Part shown: positions 1 through 6,573 of the stretch, one piece after another
Layout: every line of letters begins with the position of its first letter
Numbering within the stretch: the first letter of the stretch is position 1
From: an uncultured Spartobacteria bacterium
Lineage (GTDB): Bacteria > Verrucomicrobiota > Verrucomicrobiae > Chthoniobacterales > UBA6821
DNA: 9,083 nucleotides
Assembly (NCBI GenBank): GCA_903919105.1
Contig: CAIXGT010000194.1
Location: 1 to 9,083 of the forward strand
Reading direction: 5' to 3'
Program-made: the position numbers and the translations under genes
Notes under the pieces: model-generated
The model's input: only the letters and a program-made list of their open reading frames with translations
Database searches by the model: none
What the model was told of the DNA's origin: nothing

Positions 1-309
1 CGCTCGCCCGACATGATCAACCATACCCTGGCGGGTGAGAAGATCCCGGCTCGTGAAGTGGTCTGCCGTGACCGCTGGGGAACGCCGATGCTCCCTGATG
101 GCAAAGGAAGCTACAGCATCATTGCTCCAATCGATAAGGGTCTTATCGCCCAGAGCCTCTGGATTCCTCCTATTTCAGGCTCGCGGCCGACCCCAACTCC
201 GCCTCCATCGGTTTCACTGCCGGTGCTGGGTGCCCCTGCTCAAACCGTTCCAAGTGCTAAGGGTGGTGCTGTCAGCGTTCCTGCAGATGCCGCCGGTATC
301 CCTCGATAG
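1..309 (+). CDS. C-terminal part of an unrecognised protein with a proline-rich tail
   Basis: An open frame enters from the left edge with no stop and ends at TAG 307-309, giving about 102 residues. The ATG at 13 is probably internal, because the frame is open upstream of it and no ribosome binding site precedes it. The first 60 or so residues are mixed and look folded (for example CRDRWGTPMLPDGKGSYSI). They are followed by a low-complexity segment rich in Pro, Ser, Ala and Val (SRPTPTPPPSVSLPV) that resembles an extracytoplasmic linker or tail. I do not recognise the family and assign no function. The gene converges on the ATPase gene that ends at 379, with a gap of 69 bases. An overlapping +2-frame ORF (35-358) looks like a shadow. 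Without the N terminus, export and start cannot be judged. Confidence 0.6.
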   Translation, partial: RSPDMINHTLAGEKIPAREVVCRDRWGTPMLPDGKGSYSIIAPIDKGLIAQSLWIPPISGSRPTPTPPPSVSLPVLGAPAQTVPSAKGGAVSVPADAAGIPR

Positions 310-336
310 TCCGAGGAAGTCCGTGGTGTTGAGTTC

Positions 337-369
337 ACCCCGTTTTTCCGGTCGATGAGATACCGGGGT
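337..369 (-). terminator. weak hairpin between convergent genes, possible terminator
   Basis: ACCCCG (337-342) is perfectly complementary to CGGGGT (364-369). A competing 5-bp stem pairs CCGGT (348-352) with ACCGG (362-366). The element lies between the convergent stops at 309 and 379. Neither strand has a U-tract immediately after the stem, so this is a weak candidate only. Confidence 0.2.
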
Positions 370-378
370 AGCGAACAA

Positions 379-2070
379 TCAAGTGTACTTAAGTACCTCT
401 TCGATCGTCGTGATGCCATCGAAGATGCACCGAAGTCCGTCAGCTCGAAGCGTCGCCATGCCGAGTTCCATAGCCTTCTGCCTGATGACGACGCCCGGAG
501 CTTTTTCGTTGATCATCGCACGGATAGGATCGGAGATCTTGAGTAGTTCGTAGAGACCTTTTCGCCCCTTATACCCTGTCTGGTTGCATTCTGAGCATCC
601 TTTGCCGAAGTAGAAGGTCTTGTCGCCGATATCGTAGGGAGAGAGGCCGAGTTGGGAGAGGAGTGCCTCGTCAGGCTCATAAGCTGTCTTGCAGCGGCTA
701 CAGATACGACGCACCAGACGCTGGGCCAGCACCCCCTCGAGCGAGGCGGAAAGCATGAACGGTTCAACTCCCATGTCGATAAGACGGGAGACAACACCGG
801 TTGAATCATTGGCATGCAAGGTGGTGAAGACCAAGTGTCCGGTGAGCGATGCTTGGATGGCGATTTGGGCTGTTTCCAGATCACGGGTTTCCCCTATCAT
901 AATACGGTCGGGATCTTGACGGAGGAAGGCCCTGAGCACCCTGGCGAAGGAGAGTCCTGACGCCTCGTTGATCGGCACCTGAAGGATCCCGTCGATCTCG
1001 TACTCCACAGGATCCTCCGCGGTGAGGAGCTTCGAATCGATGGTATTGATCTTGTTCAAGCAGGCGTAAAGCGTTGTGGTCTTTCCCGATCCGGTTGGGC
1101 CGCAGACGATGAAGATGCCATTTGGCTTCTCAATGACCTCGATGATGTACTCGTAGATATCCTGCGGCATCTGGAGTGTCTCCAGATCAAGCTTCACAGC
1201 ACTCCTGTCGAGCACGCGAAGCACGACGCTTTCACCGAACTGTGTTGGGAGGCAGGAAACACGGAGGTCGACTGTCTTGTCACCAATCTGACGCTGGATG
1301 CGACCATCTTGAGGCACGCGCCGCTCCGCAATGTTTAGGTTGGCCATGACCTTGAGGCGTGAGGTGACGGGGATCGCCAGATGGCGTGGGGGTGGCTCCA
1401 TCTCGTAGAGGGCTCCGTCAACGCGGTAGCGGATCTTGAACTCTTTCTCGAATGGCTCGAAATGAATGTCACTTGCTTGCGCCTGAACGGCACGGTCAAG
1501 GATCAGGTCGACATAGCGGATAATCGGCGTGGCGTTAGCCTCGGCTGCTGCTGCTGCTGCATTGAATTCCTCCTCGCCGGTTTCAAGCTCTGTAACGTCC
1601 GAGGCGGTGAGTTGCTGGAGGACATCCTCTATGGAGGTCTCCTCGGAACCATAATGTGTCGCGATGAGGTTCCTGACCTGATTGCAGGGGGCGACGACTT
1701 GGAGGATGTCTCGGTTTAGAGTGAAGCGGAGATCCTCGAGGGCCTGAGAGTCGAGAGGATTACCCAGAGCGACGGTCAGCACATTGCCGGAGGCCATCAC
1801 GGGAATTACCTCGTGAAGTCGGGCTATGCCTGATGGCAGGAGATGAATAAGGGCAGGGAGGGGTTCGAAACCGGTGAGGTCAACAGCATCAACCCCCAAC
1901 TCCGCAGCGATGGTCTGGGCAAAGGACTCCTCAGTGACGAAGTTCTGTTCGACTAGGATCTCCTCGATAGGGCGACCCGAATTCATGGTCTCTACCAAGA
2001 GTTCCTCTCCGGTGATCTCGTTGAGGACTCCGGCGCGCTTGAAAATGTCGATGACCTGATGCGGATTCAT
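379..2070 (-). CDS. GspE/PulE/PilB-family assembly ATPase, second gene of a tandem pair
   Basis: This is a cytoplasmic hexameric ATPase that powers pseudopilus or pilus assembly (type II secretion or type IV pili). The 563 aa match the usual family length. Residues 1-140 form an N-terminal GspE/MshEN-like domain. An Ala-rich linker (170-180) follows, then the core: SDIHFEP (200-206), RYRVDG (214-219), Walker A GPTGSGKT (324-331), Asp box TAEDPVEY (350-357), Walker B DPDRIMIGETRD (386-397), and His box GHLVFTTLHAND (411-422). The four zinc-binding cysteines C457/C460 and C492/C495 mark extension ATPases (PilB/GspE) rather than PilT. All catalytic motifs are intact. The start lies 6 nt after the stop of the upstream paralogue and has no clear Shine-Dalgarno, so translational coupling is likely. 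No other pilus or secretion genes are in the window, so gspE and pilB cannot be told apart and I give no symbol. Confidence 0.95.
   Translation of the reverse strand: MNPHQVIDIFKRAGVLNEITGEELLVETMNSGRPIEEILVEQNFVTEESFAQTIAAELGVDAVDLTGFEPLPALIHLLPSGIARLHEVIPVMASGNVLTVALGNPLDSQALEDLRFTLNRDILQVVAPCNQVRNLIATHYGSEETSIEDVLQQLTASDVTELETGEEEFNAAAAAAEANATPIIRYVDLILDRAVQAQASDIHFEPFEKEFKIRYRVDGALYEMEPPPRHLAIPVTSRLKVMANLNIAERRVPQDGRIQRQIGDKTVDLRVSCLPTQFGESVVLRVLDRSAVKLDLETLQMPQDIYEYIIEVIEKPNGIFIVCGPTGSGKTTTLYACLNKINTIDSKLLTAEDPVEYEIDGILQVPINEASGLSFARVLRAFLRQDPDRIMIGETRDLETAQIAIQASLTGHLVFTTLHANDSTGVVSRLIDMGVEPFMLSASLEGVLAQRLVRRICSRCKTAYEPDEALLSQLGLSPYDIGDKTFYFGKGCSECNQTGYKGRKGLYELLKISDPIRAMINEKAPGVVIRQKAMELGMATLRADGLRCIFDGITTIEEVLKYT
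1544..1561. repeat. short GCT/AGC trinucleotide repeat encoding a poly-alanine linker
   Basis: GCT is repeated five times in a row on the + strand. On the coding (-) strand this reads as five GCA codons followed by GCC, giving six consecutive alanines (about residues 171-176) between the N-terminal domain and the ATPase core. Repeat-number change here would add or remove whole alanines without a frameshift. Confidence 0.8.
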
Positions 2071-2076
2071 GGGATG

Positions 2077-3768
2077 CTAATGGCTTTCACCCATGGTGCT
2101 GGAAATGACCTCTTCCGGAGTGGTGAGACCGGCAAGAACCTTGCGAATGCCATCCTCGCGTAGGGTTCGCATACCCATTTCCCTGGTTCTGTGGCGGAGT
2201 TGGAGGGTGGTAGCGTTACGGTTGATCATTTGGCGAATTTCGTCGTCGGCTACAAAGATCTCAAAGATTCCCATGCGTCCACGGAAGCCCTTGCCCCTGC
2301 ATTTTTCGCACCCCACGGCGCGCATGACGGTTGCCTTCGAGAGTTGAGAGGCATCGAGGTTTAGAACCCTTGCCTCGTACTCGCTCATTTCCCCGGGCAC
2401 CTTGCAGTTCGCGCAGAGCTTTCTGACTAGGCGCTGGGCTATGATACCGCGCACGGCGCTGGAGACGAGGAAAGGTTGCACTCCGATGTCCACAAGACGC
2501 GCAACAGCCGCTGGGGCATCGTTGGTGTGAAGGGTAGAAAGCACAAGGTGTCCGGTCAGTGAGGCATTGATGGCGATCTCGGCGGTCTCCTTGTCTCGAA
2601 TTTCACCCAGCATGACGATGTTGGGTGCCTGGCGCAGCATGGAGCGGAGCGCTGCCGCGAAGGTCATCCCAACCTCTGCATTCACCTGCACCTGGTTAAT
2701 GCCCGTCATCTGATACTCGACCGGTTCCTCGACCGTGATGATCTTGCGGTCGGGGCGGTTCATGTAGTTGAGGCAACCATAGAGGGTTGTTGTTTTCCCT
2801 GACCCTGTCGGCCCCGTGACCAAGATGATTCCATCCGGCATCTGGACCAACCGTTCAAAGGTAGCCTGGTCATCGCTCATGAAACCGAGTTCGGGCAGAC
2901 CGAGCATCAGTGAGGATTTATCAAGGATACGCATGACAATGCTTTCTCCATGGACGGTGGGAACGCTACTGACGCGGAGATCGATTGTCTTTTCACCCAT
3001 CTTCACCTGGATACGTCCGTCTTGGGGAACGCGCTTTTCAGCGATGTTCATGGAGGCGGTCATGATCTTCAGGCGGCTGATGATCGCTCCCTGGAGTTTT
3101 TTAGGAGGGCTCTGCATCTCCTGAAGATTCCCGTCGATGCGATAGCGAATTCTTAGACGCTTCTCCATCGGCTCGATGTGAATATCGCTTGCTCTTTGGT
3201 TCTGAGCCTCAATCAAGAGGTTGGAGACCAATCGGATGATCGGGGCATCGTCGTCGCCTGTATAATCTTCCTCCACTTCAGTGACGGCCGCTTTACCGAG
3301 TTCCTCGAGACCTTGGGGATAGAGGCGGTCGAGCTTGTCATGAATCTGTGACGGGACAGCGCAGACGAATTCCACGGGTCTCTTGAGAAGGAATCCGATG
3401 CTATCGAACGCCTCGAAATCCATCGGATCGGCGATCGCGAGCACGAGCGAGCCATCATGTTCGGAGACGGGTACCGTCTTGTAACGCCGCGCTGTCTCAG
3501 CAGACAAGAGATAGATCAGTTCAGGGCTGGGGGTCACAAGGGAGAGGTCAACAAAATCCATGCCGTTCTGGGAGGCAAGCGTCCTAGCAACATCCTCGGC
3601 GCTCACCGTGCCCTCCTTGATCAGCGTTTCCACCATGTGGAGTCCACCAGTCCTGCCTGCGAGATCCTCTCCCTGTTCTTGGGAGATAAGACCCACATCC
3701 TTCAGGATCTCGATTACATATTCGTCGTTGGCGGGCATTGTTGGGGGACTGATTGAGTAAGGAGGCAT
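2077..3768 (-). CDS. GspE/PulE/PilB-family assembly ATPase, first gene of a tandem pair
   Basis: This is a paralogue of the next gene and also 563 aa, but clearly diverged. It would drive type IV pilus or type II secretion assembly from the cytoplasmic side of the inner membrane. An N-terminal MshEN/GspE_N-like region (about 15-150) and an acidic linker (EVEEDYTGDDD, 164-174) precede SDIHIEP (194-200), RYRIDG (208-213), Walker A GPTGSGKT (319-326), Asp box TVEEPVEY (345-352), Walker B APNIVMLGEIRD (381-392), His box GHLVLSTLHTND (406-417) and zinc cysteines C452/C455 and C487/C490. Two deviations from the paralogue stand out: EEP for EDP in the Asp box, and RQAPN for RQDPD before Walker B; the Walker B glutamate is kept. 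The ATG at 3768 is preferred over an in-frame ATG at 3738 because GGGAGAG sits 5 nt upstream of it. The gene is divergent from the adenylate-kinase-like gene. Confidence 0.95.
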   Translation of the reverse strand: MPPYSISPPTMPANDEYVIEILKDVGLISQEQGEDLAGRTGGLHMVETLIKEGTVSAEDVARTLASQNGMDFVDLSLVTPSPELIYLLSAETARRYKTVPVSEHDGSLVLAIADPMDFEAFDSIGFLLKRPVEFVCAVPSQIHDKLDRLYPQGLEELGKAAVTEVEEDYTGDDDAPIIRLVSNLLIEAQNQRASDIHIEPMEKRLRIRYRIDGNLQEMQSPPKKLQGAIISRLKIMTASMNIAEKRVPQDGRIQVKMGEKTIDLRVSSVPTVHGESIVMRILDKSSLMLGLPELGFMSDDQATFERLVQMPDGIILVTGPTGSGKTTTLYGCLNYMNRPDRKIITVEEPVEYQMTGINQVQVNAEVGMTFAAALRSMLRQAPNIVMLGEIRDKETAEIAINASLTGHLVLSTLHTNDAPAAVARLVDIGVQPFLVSSAVRGIIAQRLVRKLCANCKVPGEMSEYEARVLNLDASQLSKATVMRAVGCEKCRGKGFRGRMGIFEIFVADDEIRQMINRNATTLQLRHRTREMGMRTLREDGIRKVLAGLTTPEEVISSTMGESH

Positions 3769-3796
3769 ATCATCTCTCCCTTTTTTTCTTTGTCAA
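3768..3796 (-). promoter_or_regulatory. consensus -35-like TTGACA close to the first ATPase start
   Basis: The minus strand reads TTGACA (3796-3791), then 17 nt, then ATGATA (3773-3768). The first hexamer is a perfect sigma-70 -35 box; the second is a poor -10. If used, transcription would begin at about 3760, downstream of the preferred ATG, and would force use of the ATG at 3738. This conflicts with the Shine-Dalgarno, so it may be chance. Confidence 0.2.
3774..3780 (-). promoter_or_regulatory. Shine-Dalgarno GGGAGAG of the first ATPase gene
   Basis: On the minus strand, GGGAGAG is followed by 5 nt (ATGAT) and then the ATG at 3768. It decides the start over the in-frame ATG at 3738, which is preceded by a C-run. 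It is the only strong Shine-Dalgarno at a well-placed distance in the window. Confidence 0.6.
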
Positions 3797-3819
3797 CGTG
3801 CGCCCCATGTATTGGGCCG

Positions 3820-3848
3820 TTGATTTTCCATGAACGCTACCCTATGTT
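3820..3848 (+). promoter_or_regulatory. candidate sigma-70-type promoter for the NMP kinase/fmt/pyrH/frr series
   Basis: TTGATT (3820-3825) and TATGTT (3843-3848) each match the sigma-70 hexamers at 4 of 6 positions and are separated by exactly 17 nt. Transcription would start near 3855, about 10 nt before the ATG at 3865. That fits the chosen kinase start and excludes the upstream in-frame ATGs at 3790 and 3844. Confidence 0.35.
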
Positions 3849-3864
3849 CACTTGGATAAGTCTT

Positions 3865-4482
3865 ATGTCACGTTACCGTACAATCCTGATTTTTGGCGCT
3901 CCCGGAAGCGGCAAAGGAACCCAAGGCAAGATCCTAGGTAAAATTCCCGGTTTTTATCACTTCGCCTGCGGCGATGTCTTTCGGTCGCTCGATCCTACCA
4001 GTGAGCTAGGTGCTCAGTTCCTTGAGTATTCAAGCAAGGGAGAGCTTGTGCCCGACGAGATGACTGTAAGGCTCTGGCATGAGTCGATCCGCAAGACTGT
4101 GGAATCCGGAAAGTTCAAACCCGAGCGCGATCACCTCATCCTGGACGGAATTCCGCGCAATGTCGCCCAAGCCGTTCTCATGGAGACTCATATCGAGGTA
4201 CGCAGGGTTTTTCACCTTTCCTGTCCTGACCGGGACAAGCTGGTTGCCCGTCTCAAGAAGCGGGCGCTGCGCGATAACCGCCTGGACGACGCCAACGAGG
4301 AGGTCATCCGCAACCGCCTTAGCACCTACGACTCGGAGTCCAAGCCGATGCTGAGTCACTACTCCTCGGCGAAGCGTCATGATATTGATGCCTCGATGAC
4401 ACCACTGGAAGTGCTCCACAAGGTTTTGGAAGGACTACTGGAGGAAACGTCTTCAGATACATCCACAGCGGCACCCAGATAG
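3865..4482 (+). CDS. Adenylate-kinase-family nucleoside monophosphate kinase (short LID)
   Basis: This protein transfers the gamma phosphate of ATP to a nucleoside monophosphate, probably AMP, in the cytoplasm. Numbered from the ATG at 3865 (205 aa), it has P-loop GAPGSGKGT (11-19), CGDVFR (35-40), the GELVPDE segment (59-65), LDGIPR (93-98), which matches the family LDGFPR motif, and a compact lid NRLDD (138-142) followed by RNRLSTY (149-155). The lid lacks the roughly 30-residue zinc-type insertion of long adenylate kinases. The residue before GD, normally Thr in adenylate kinases and Ala in UMP/CMP kinases, is Cys35, so acceptor specificity is uncertain and I withhold adk. The frame opens at 3790, but the P-loop normally lies within about 20 residues of the start and the candidate promoter lies inside the extension, which favours 3865. 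It is first in the + series. Confidence 0.88.
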   Translation: MSRYRTILIFGAPGSGKGTQGKILGKIPGFYHFACGDVFRSLDPTSELGAQFLEYSSKGELVPDEMTVRLWHESIRKTVESGKFKPERDHLILDGIPRNVAQAVLMETHIEVRRVFHLSCPDRDKLVARLKKRALRDNRLDDANEEVIRNRLSTYDSESKPMLSHYSSAKRHDIDASMTPLEVLHKVLEGLLEETSSDTSTAAPR

Positions 4483-4503
4483 GGAGAGTTCCATCACAGG
4501 CGC

Positions 4504-4752
4504 ATGAGTCAGTTCGAGAACCTGCGGGCTTCCTCGCTCTACTGCAATAAGTGCGCCAAGGCGATGCCGGTGAGAGAGATGCTCTTGCTGGTGCTACCTG
4601 ACAAGGAGATCTACGACTATCTCTGTACCGGGTGCTCCGCATCACTTGGCAGTCGGGAGGTGAGTGCGGGAGATCTTAGAATGTCTAAGGTTTCCAAGGC
4701 AGCGATGAAAGGCCGCCGCAGCTCAGGAATTCCGTCGTCCTTGGGGTACTAA
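4504..4752 (+). CDS. Small four-cysteine (zinc-ribbon-like) protein, function unknown
   Basis: This 82-aa protein has two CxxC knuckles, C14/C17 (YCNKCAK) and C41/C44 (LCTGC), 23 residues apart. That spacing suits a zinc ribbon or rubredoxin-like knuckle pair. The hydrophobic and charged stretch between them (MLLLVLPDKEIYDYL) could form the strands of such a fold. The tail from about residue 50 is rich in Ser, Lys and Arg and probably disordered, which could suit nucleic-acid or ribosome contact (inference). There is no signal peptide or membrane segment. The gene lies 21 nt after the NMP kinase and 21 nt before fmt, all on one strand, which supports its being real and co-transcribed. GGGAGAG at 4482-4488 is 15 nt from the ATG, rather far to act as its ribosome binding site. 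I do not recognise a named family. Confidence 0.75.
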   Translation: MSQFENLRASSLYCNKCAKAMPVREMLLLVLPDKEIYDYLCTGCSASLGSREVSAGDLRMSKVSKAAMKGRRSSGIPSSLGY

Positions 4753-4773
4753 AGATCTGACTTCCCCATACGA

Positions 4774-5709
4774 ATGCGCGTACTTTACTCCGGCACTGGG
4801 GATATCGGGATTCCGACCCTGAACTATCTGATGGACCATCATGAATTGGTAGGCGTCCTGACTCAGCCAGACCGCCCAGCCGGTCGACACCGTGAACTCA
4901 AGGCTCCTGCGATCAAGGAGCAGTTACTTAGGCTGGCTCCCGAAATTCCATTGCTCCAACCGGAATCCCCACGACTTCCCGAGGCCATTTTCTGGGTTCG
5001 GCAACTTGTCCCAGAGGTAATGGTCACGATGGCCTACGGACGGATCCTGCCTAAGGAACTTCTTGAGACGCCATCCCTTGCCTGTCTGAATATCCATGCT
5101 TCGGTGCTTCCGCGTCATCGCGGAGCCTCCCCAATCCAGGCAGCCATTGCCTCGGGTGATCGGACAAGCGGAGTCACTATCATGCACATGGCCGAGGGAC
5201 TCGACACCGGCGATGTCATTCTTGAAAAAAGCATTCCTCTCGCGCGACGCGAGACTGCCGGTTCACTCTCGGAAAAACTTGCCGATTTGGCCCCGCTCGC
5301 TTTGTCCGAGGCTCTAGAACTTCTTTCCCGTGGTAATGCTCCGCGTTTCCAGCAGGATCACGCACTTGCTACCGTCACCGGTAAAATCGGAAGGGAAGAG
5401 TCATTGCTCAACTGGAGTCAACCCGCCGTCCTGCTCGAACAAAAAATCCGCTCCCTTCAACCTAGGCCTGCTACCTTAGCGACTCTTCATGCTGCTACCG
5501 GAGAGGTGATTCTCCTCAAGGTTCATTCGGCAATCCTTGCCCGGAAGTCCTCGGGAAAGCCGGGCAGCATTCTCAGAATTGATGAACGTGGAGTGCTGGT
5601 CGCCTGTGGTGAGGGTGGACTTCTGCTTGGAACGATCCAACCCGAGGGAAAAGCACGGATGCATTCGGCTGCCTTTGCGCGCGGTCGAGCGCTGAAAACT
5701 GGCCCGTAA
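4774..5709 (+). CDS. fmt: Methionyl-tRNA formyltransferase
   Basis: Fmt transfers the formyl group of 10-formyltetrahydrofolate to the methionine on initiator tRNA, making fMet-tRNA for translation initiation. The 311 aa are the normal length. The N-terminal Rossmann-type formyltransferase domain begins RVLYSGTGDIGIP, a variant of the usual GTPDFAVP. It carries the TQPDRPAGR loop (30-38), the hallmark NIHASVLPRHRGASPI (106-121) and LDTGDV (143-148). Asn106, His108 and Asp144 sit where the catalytic triad of the GART/Fmt family is expected. ATVTGKIGREESLLNW (199-214) leads into the C-terminal OB-like tRNA-binding domain, including IRSLQPRPAT, a variant of the usual IRAL-PWPGA. There is no Shine-Dalgarno upstream of the ATG. 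It lies between the four-cysteine gene (21 nt) and pyrH (74 nt). The peptide deformylase gene, often its neighbour, is not in the window. Confidence 0.97.
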   Translation: MRVLYSGTGDIGIPTLNYLMDHHELVGVLTQPDRPAGRHRELKAPAIKEQLLRLAPEIPLLQPESPRLPEAIFWVRQLVPEVMVTMAYGRILPKELLETPSLACLNIHASVLPRHRGASPIQAAIASGDRTSGVTIMHMAEGLDTGDVILEKSIPLARRETAGSLSEKLADLAPLALSEALELLSRGNAPRFQQDHALATVTGKIGREESLLNWSQPAVLLEQKIRSLQPRPATLATLHAATGEVILLKVHSAILARKSSGKPGSILRIDERGVLVACGEGGLLLGTIQPEGKARMHSAAFARGRALKTGP

Positions 5710-5783
5710 GGGCATGGTTGTGAGCATTTGATGGTGCCGATTTGACTTTGCCTGAAGCCTCTCCTGCGGTTTGATTTGTTTTC

Positions 5784-6533
5784 ATGTCCGATACCTTGTC
5801 ATCTTCGCCGAAATACAGCCGCATCGTCCTCAAGATCAGTGGTGAGGCATTGAAGGAGAAGGGGAGTTCTGACAGCGTCTCGCCCCAAATCGTGCAGAAA
5901 GTGGCGGCCTCCATTGCCGAGGTCAGCAAGATGGGGGTAGAGGTGGCTGTTGTCGTCGGGGGAGGGAACATCTGGCGCGGACTCGCCGCAAGCCACCGGG
6001 GGATGAATCGTGCCACGGCGGATTACATGGGGATGCTTGCCACGGTGATTAACGGGATGGCGCTGATGAGTGCCCTAGAGGATCTGGGCCATTCCACGCG
6101 CGTCCAGACAGCTATCCAGATGAATAATGTGGCGGAACCCTTCATTGTTCGCCGGGCCATCCGCCATCTGGAGAACGGCCATATCGTTATTTTTGTCGCG
6201 GGTACCGGCAATCCTTTCTTCTCGACCGACACGACCGCTGCACTCCGCGCTAACGAGATCGGTGCTGATATCATCCTCAAGGCAACCAAGGTCGACGGAA
6301 TTTACGACTCCGATCCCATGAAGAACTCCGAGGCGAAGCGCTTCGATACCCTGACCTACACCGAAGCCCTGACTCGCCGCCTGGAGGTGATGGACTCGAC
6401 GGCTTTTTCCCTCTGCATGGACAATGCCATGCCAATCATCGTTTTTGACATGTCTGATCCCTCGAATATCCTGCGTGCAGTACGCGGCGAAGCTATCGGA
6501 ACCCTCGTGTCGGATACCACGCCCGCCCTCTAG
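5784..6533 (+). CDS. pyrH: UMP kinase (uridylate kinase)
   Basis: PyrH phosphorylates UMP to UDP with ATP, a committed step of pyrimidine nucleotide synthesis. It is a hexameric amino-acid-kinase-fold enzyme with no P-loop. The 249 aa contain KISGEAL (17-23), [10 protein letters not shown] (57-66), [14 protein letters not shown] (78-91), [11 protein letters not shown] (140-150, the phosphate/UMP-binding loop), [13 protein letters not shown] (166-178) and MDSTAFSLC (203-211), all in family order and intact. Compared with many bacterial PyrH proteins it has a Ser-rich N-terminal extension of about 10 residues. The ATG is preceded by a T-rich stretch without a Shine-Dalgarno. It is followed after 40 nt by frr, the usual partner; the usual upstream rpsB-tsf pair is replaced by fmt, 74 nt away. 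Confidence 0.98.
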   Translation: MSDTLSSSPKYSRIVLKISGEALKEKGSSDSVSPQIVQKVAASIAEVSKMGVEVAVVVGGGNIWRGLAASHRGMNRATADYMGMLATVINGMALMSALEDLGHSTRVQTAIQMNNVAEPFIVRRAIRHLENGHIVIFVAGTGNPFFSTDTTAALRANEIGADIILKATKVDGIYDSDPMKNSEAKRFDTLTYTEALTRRLEVMDSTAFSLCMDNAMPIIVFDMSDPSNILRAVRGEAIGTLVSDTTPAL

Positions 6534-6573
6534 GGAACCGCTCCCTAATTCACCCTTCACCACACCACAGACT

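Noticed and set aside
35..358. +2-frame ORF of 107 codons at the left edge
   Set aside because: It overlaps the open frame entering from the edge; its Arg/Ser/Leu-rich composition is typical of an out-of-frame reading.
1544..1561. Repeat as part of a CRISPR or mobile element
   Set aside because: It is a simple in-frame triplet run within a coding gene; no spaced repeats, terminal inverted repeats or transposase are present in the window.
1650..3700. c-di-GMP binding by the MshEN-like N-terminal domains of the two ATPases
   Set aside because: Only parts of the R-L-G...L...G...L...Q motif are visible in either protein, so a ligand-binding claim is not supported by reading alone.
3790..3864. 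N-terminal extension of the NMP kinase from the ATG at 3790 or 3844
   Set aside because: The extension places the P-loop too far from the start for the family, has no ribosome binding site, and covers the candidate promoter.
4030..4419. Antisense ORF of 129 codons opposite the NMP kinase
   Set aside because: Shadow of a confident gene, no start signal and no recognisable motif.
6424..6573. N-terminal extension of ribosome recycling factor into pyrH
   Set aside because: RRF similarity and length begin exactly at the ATG at 6574; the extension overlaps pyrH in another frame and looks unrelated to the family.
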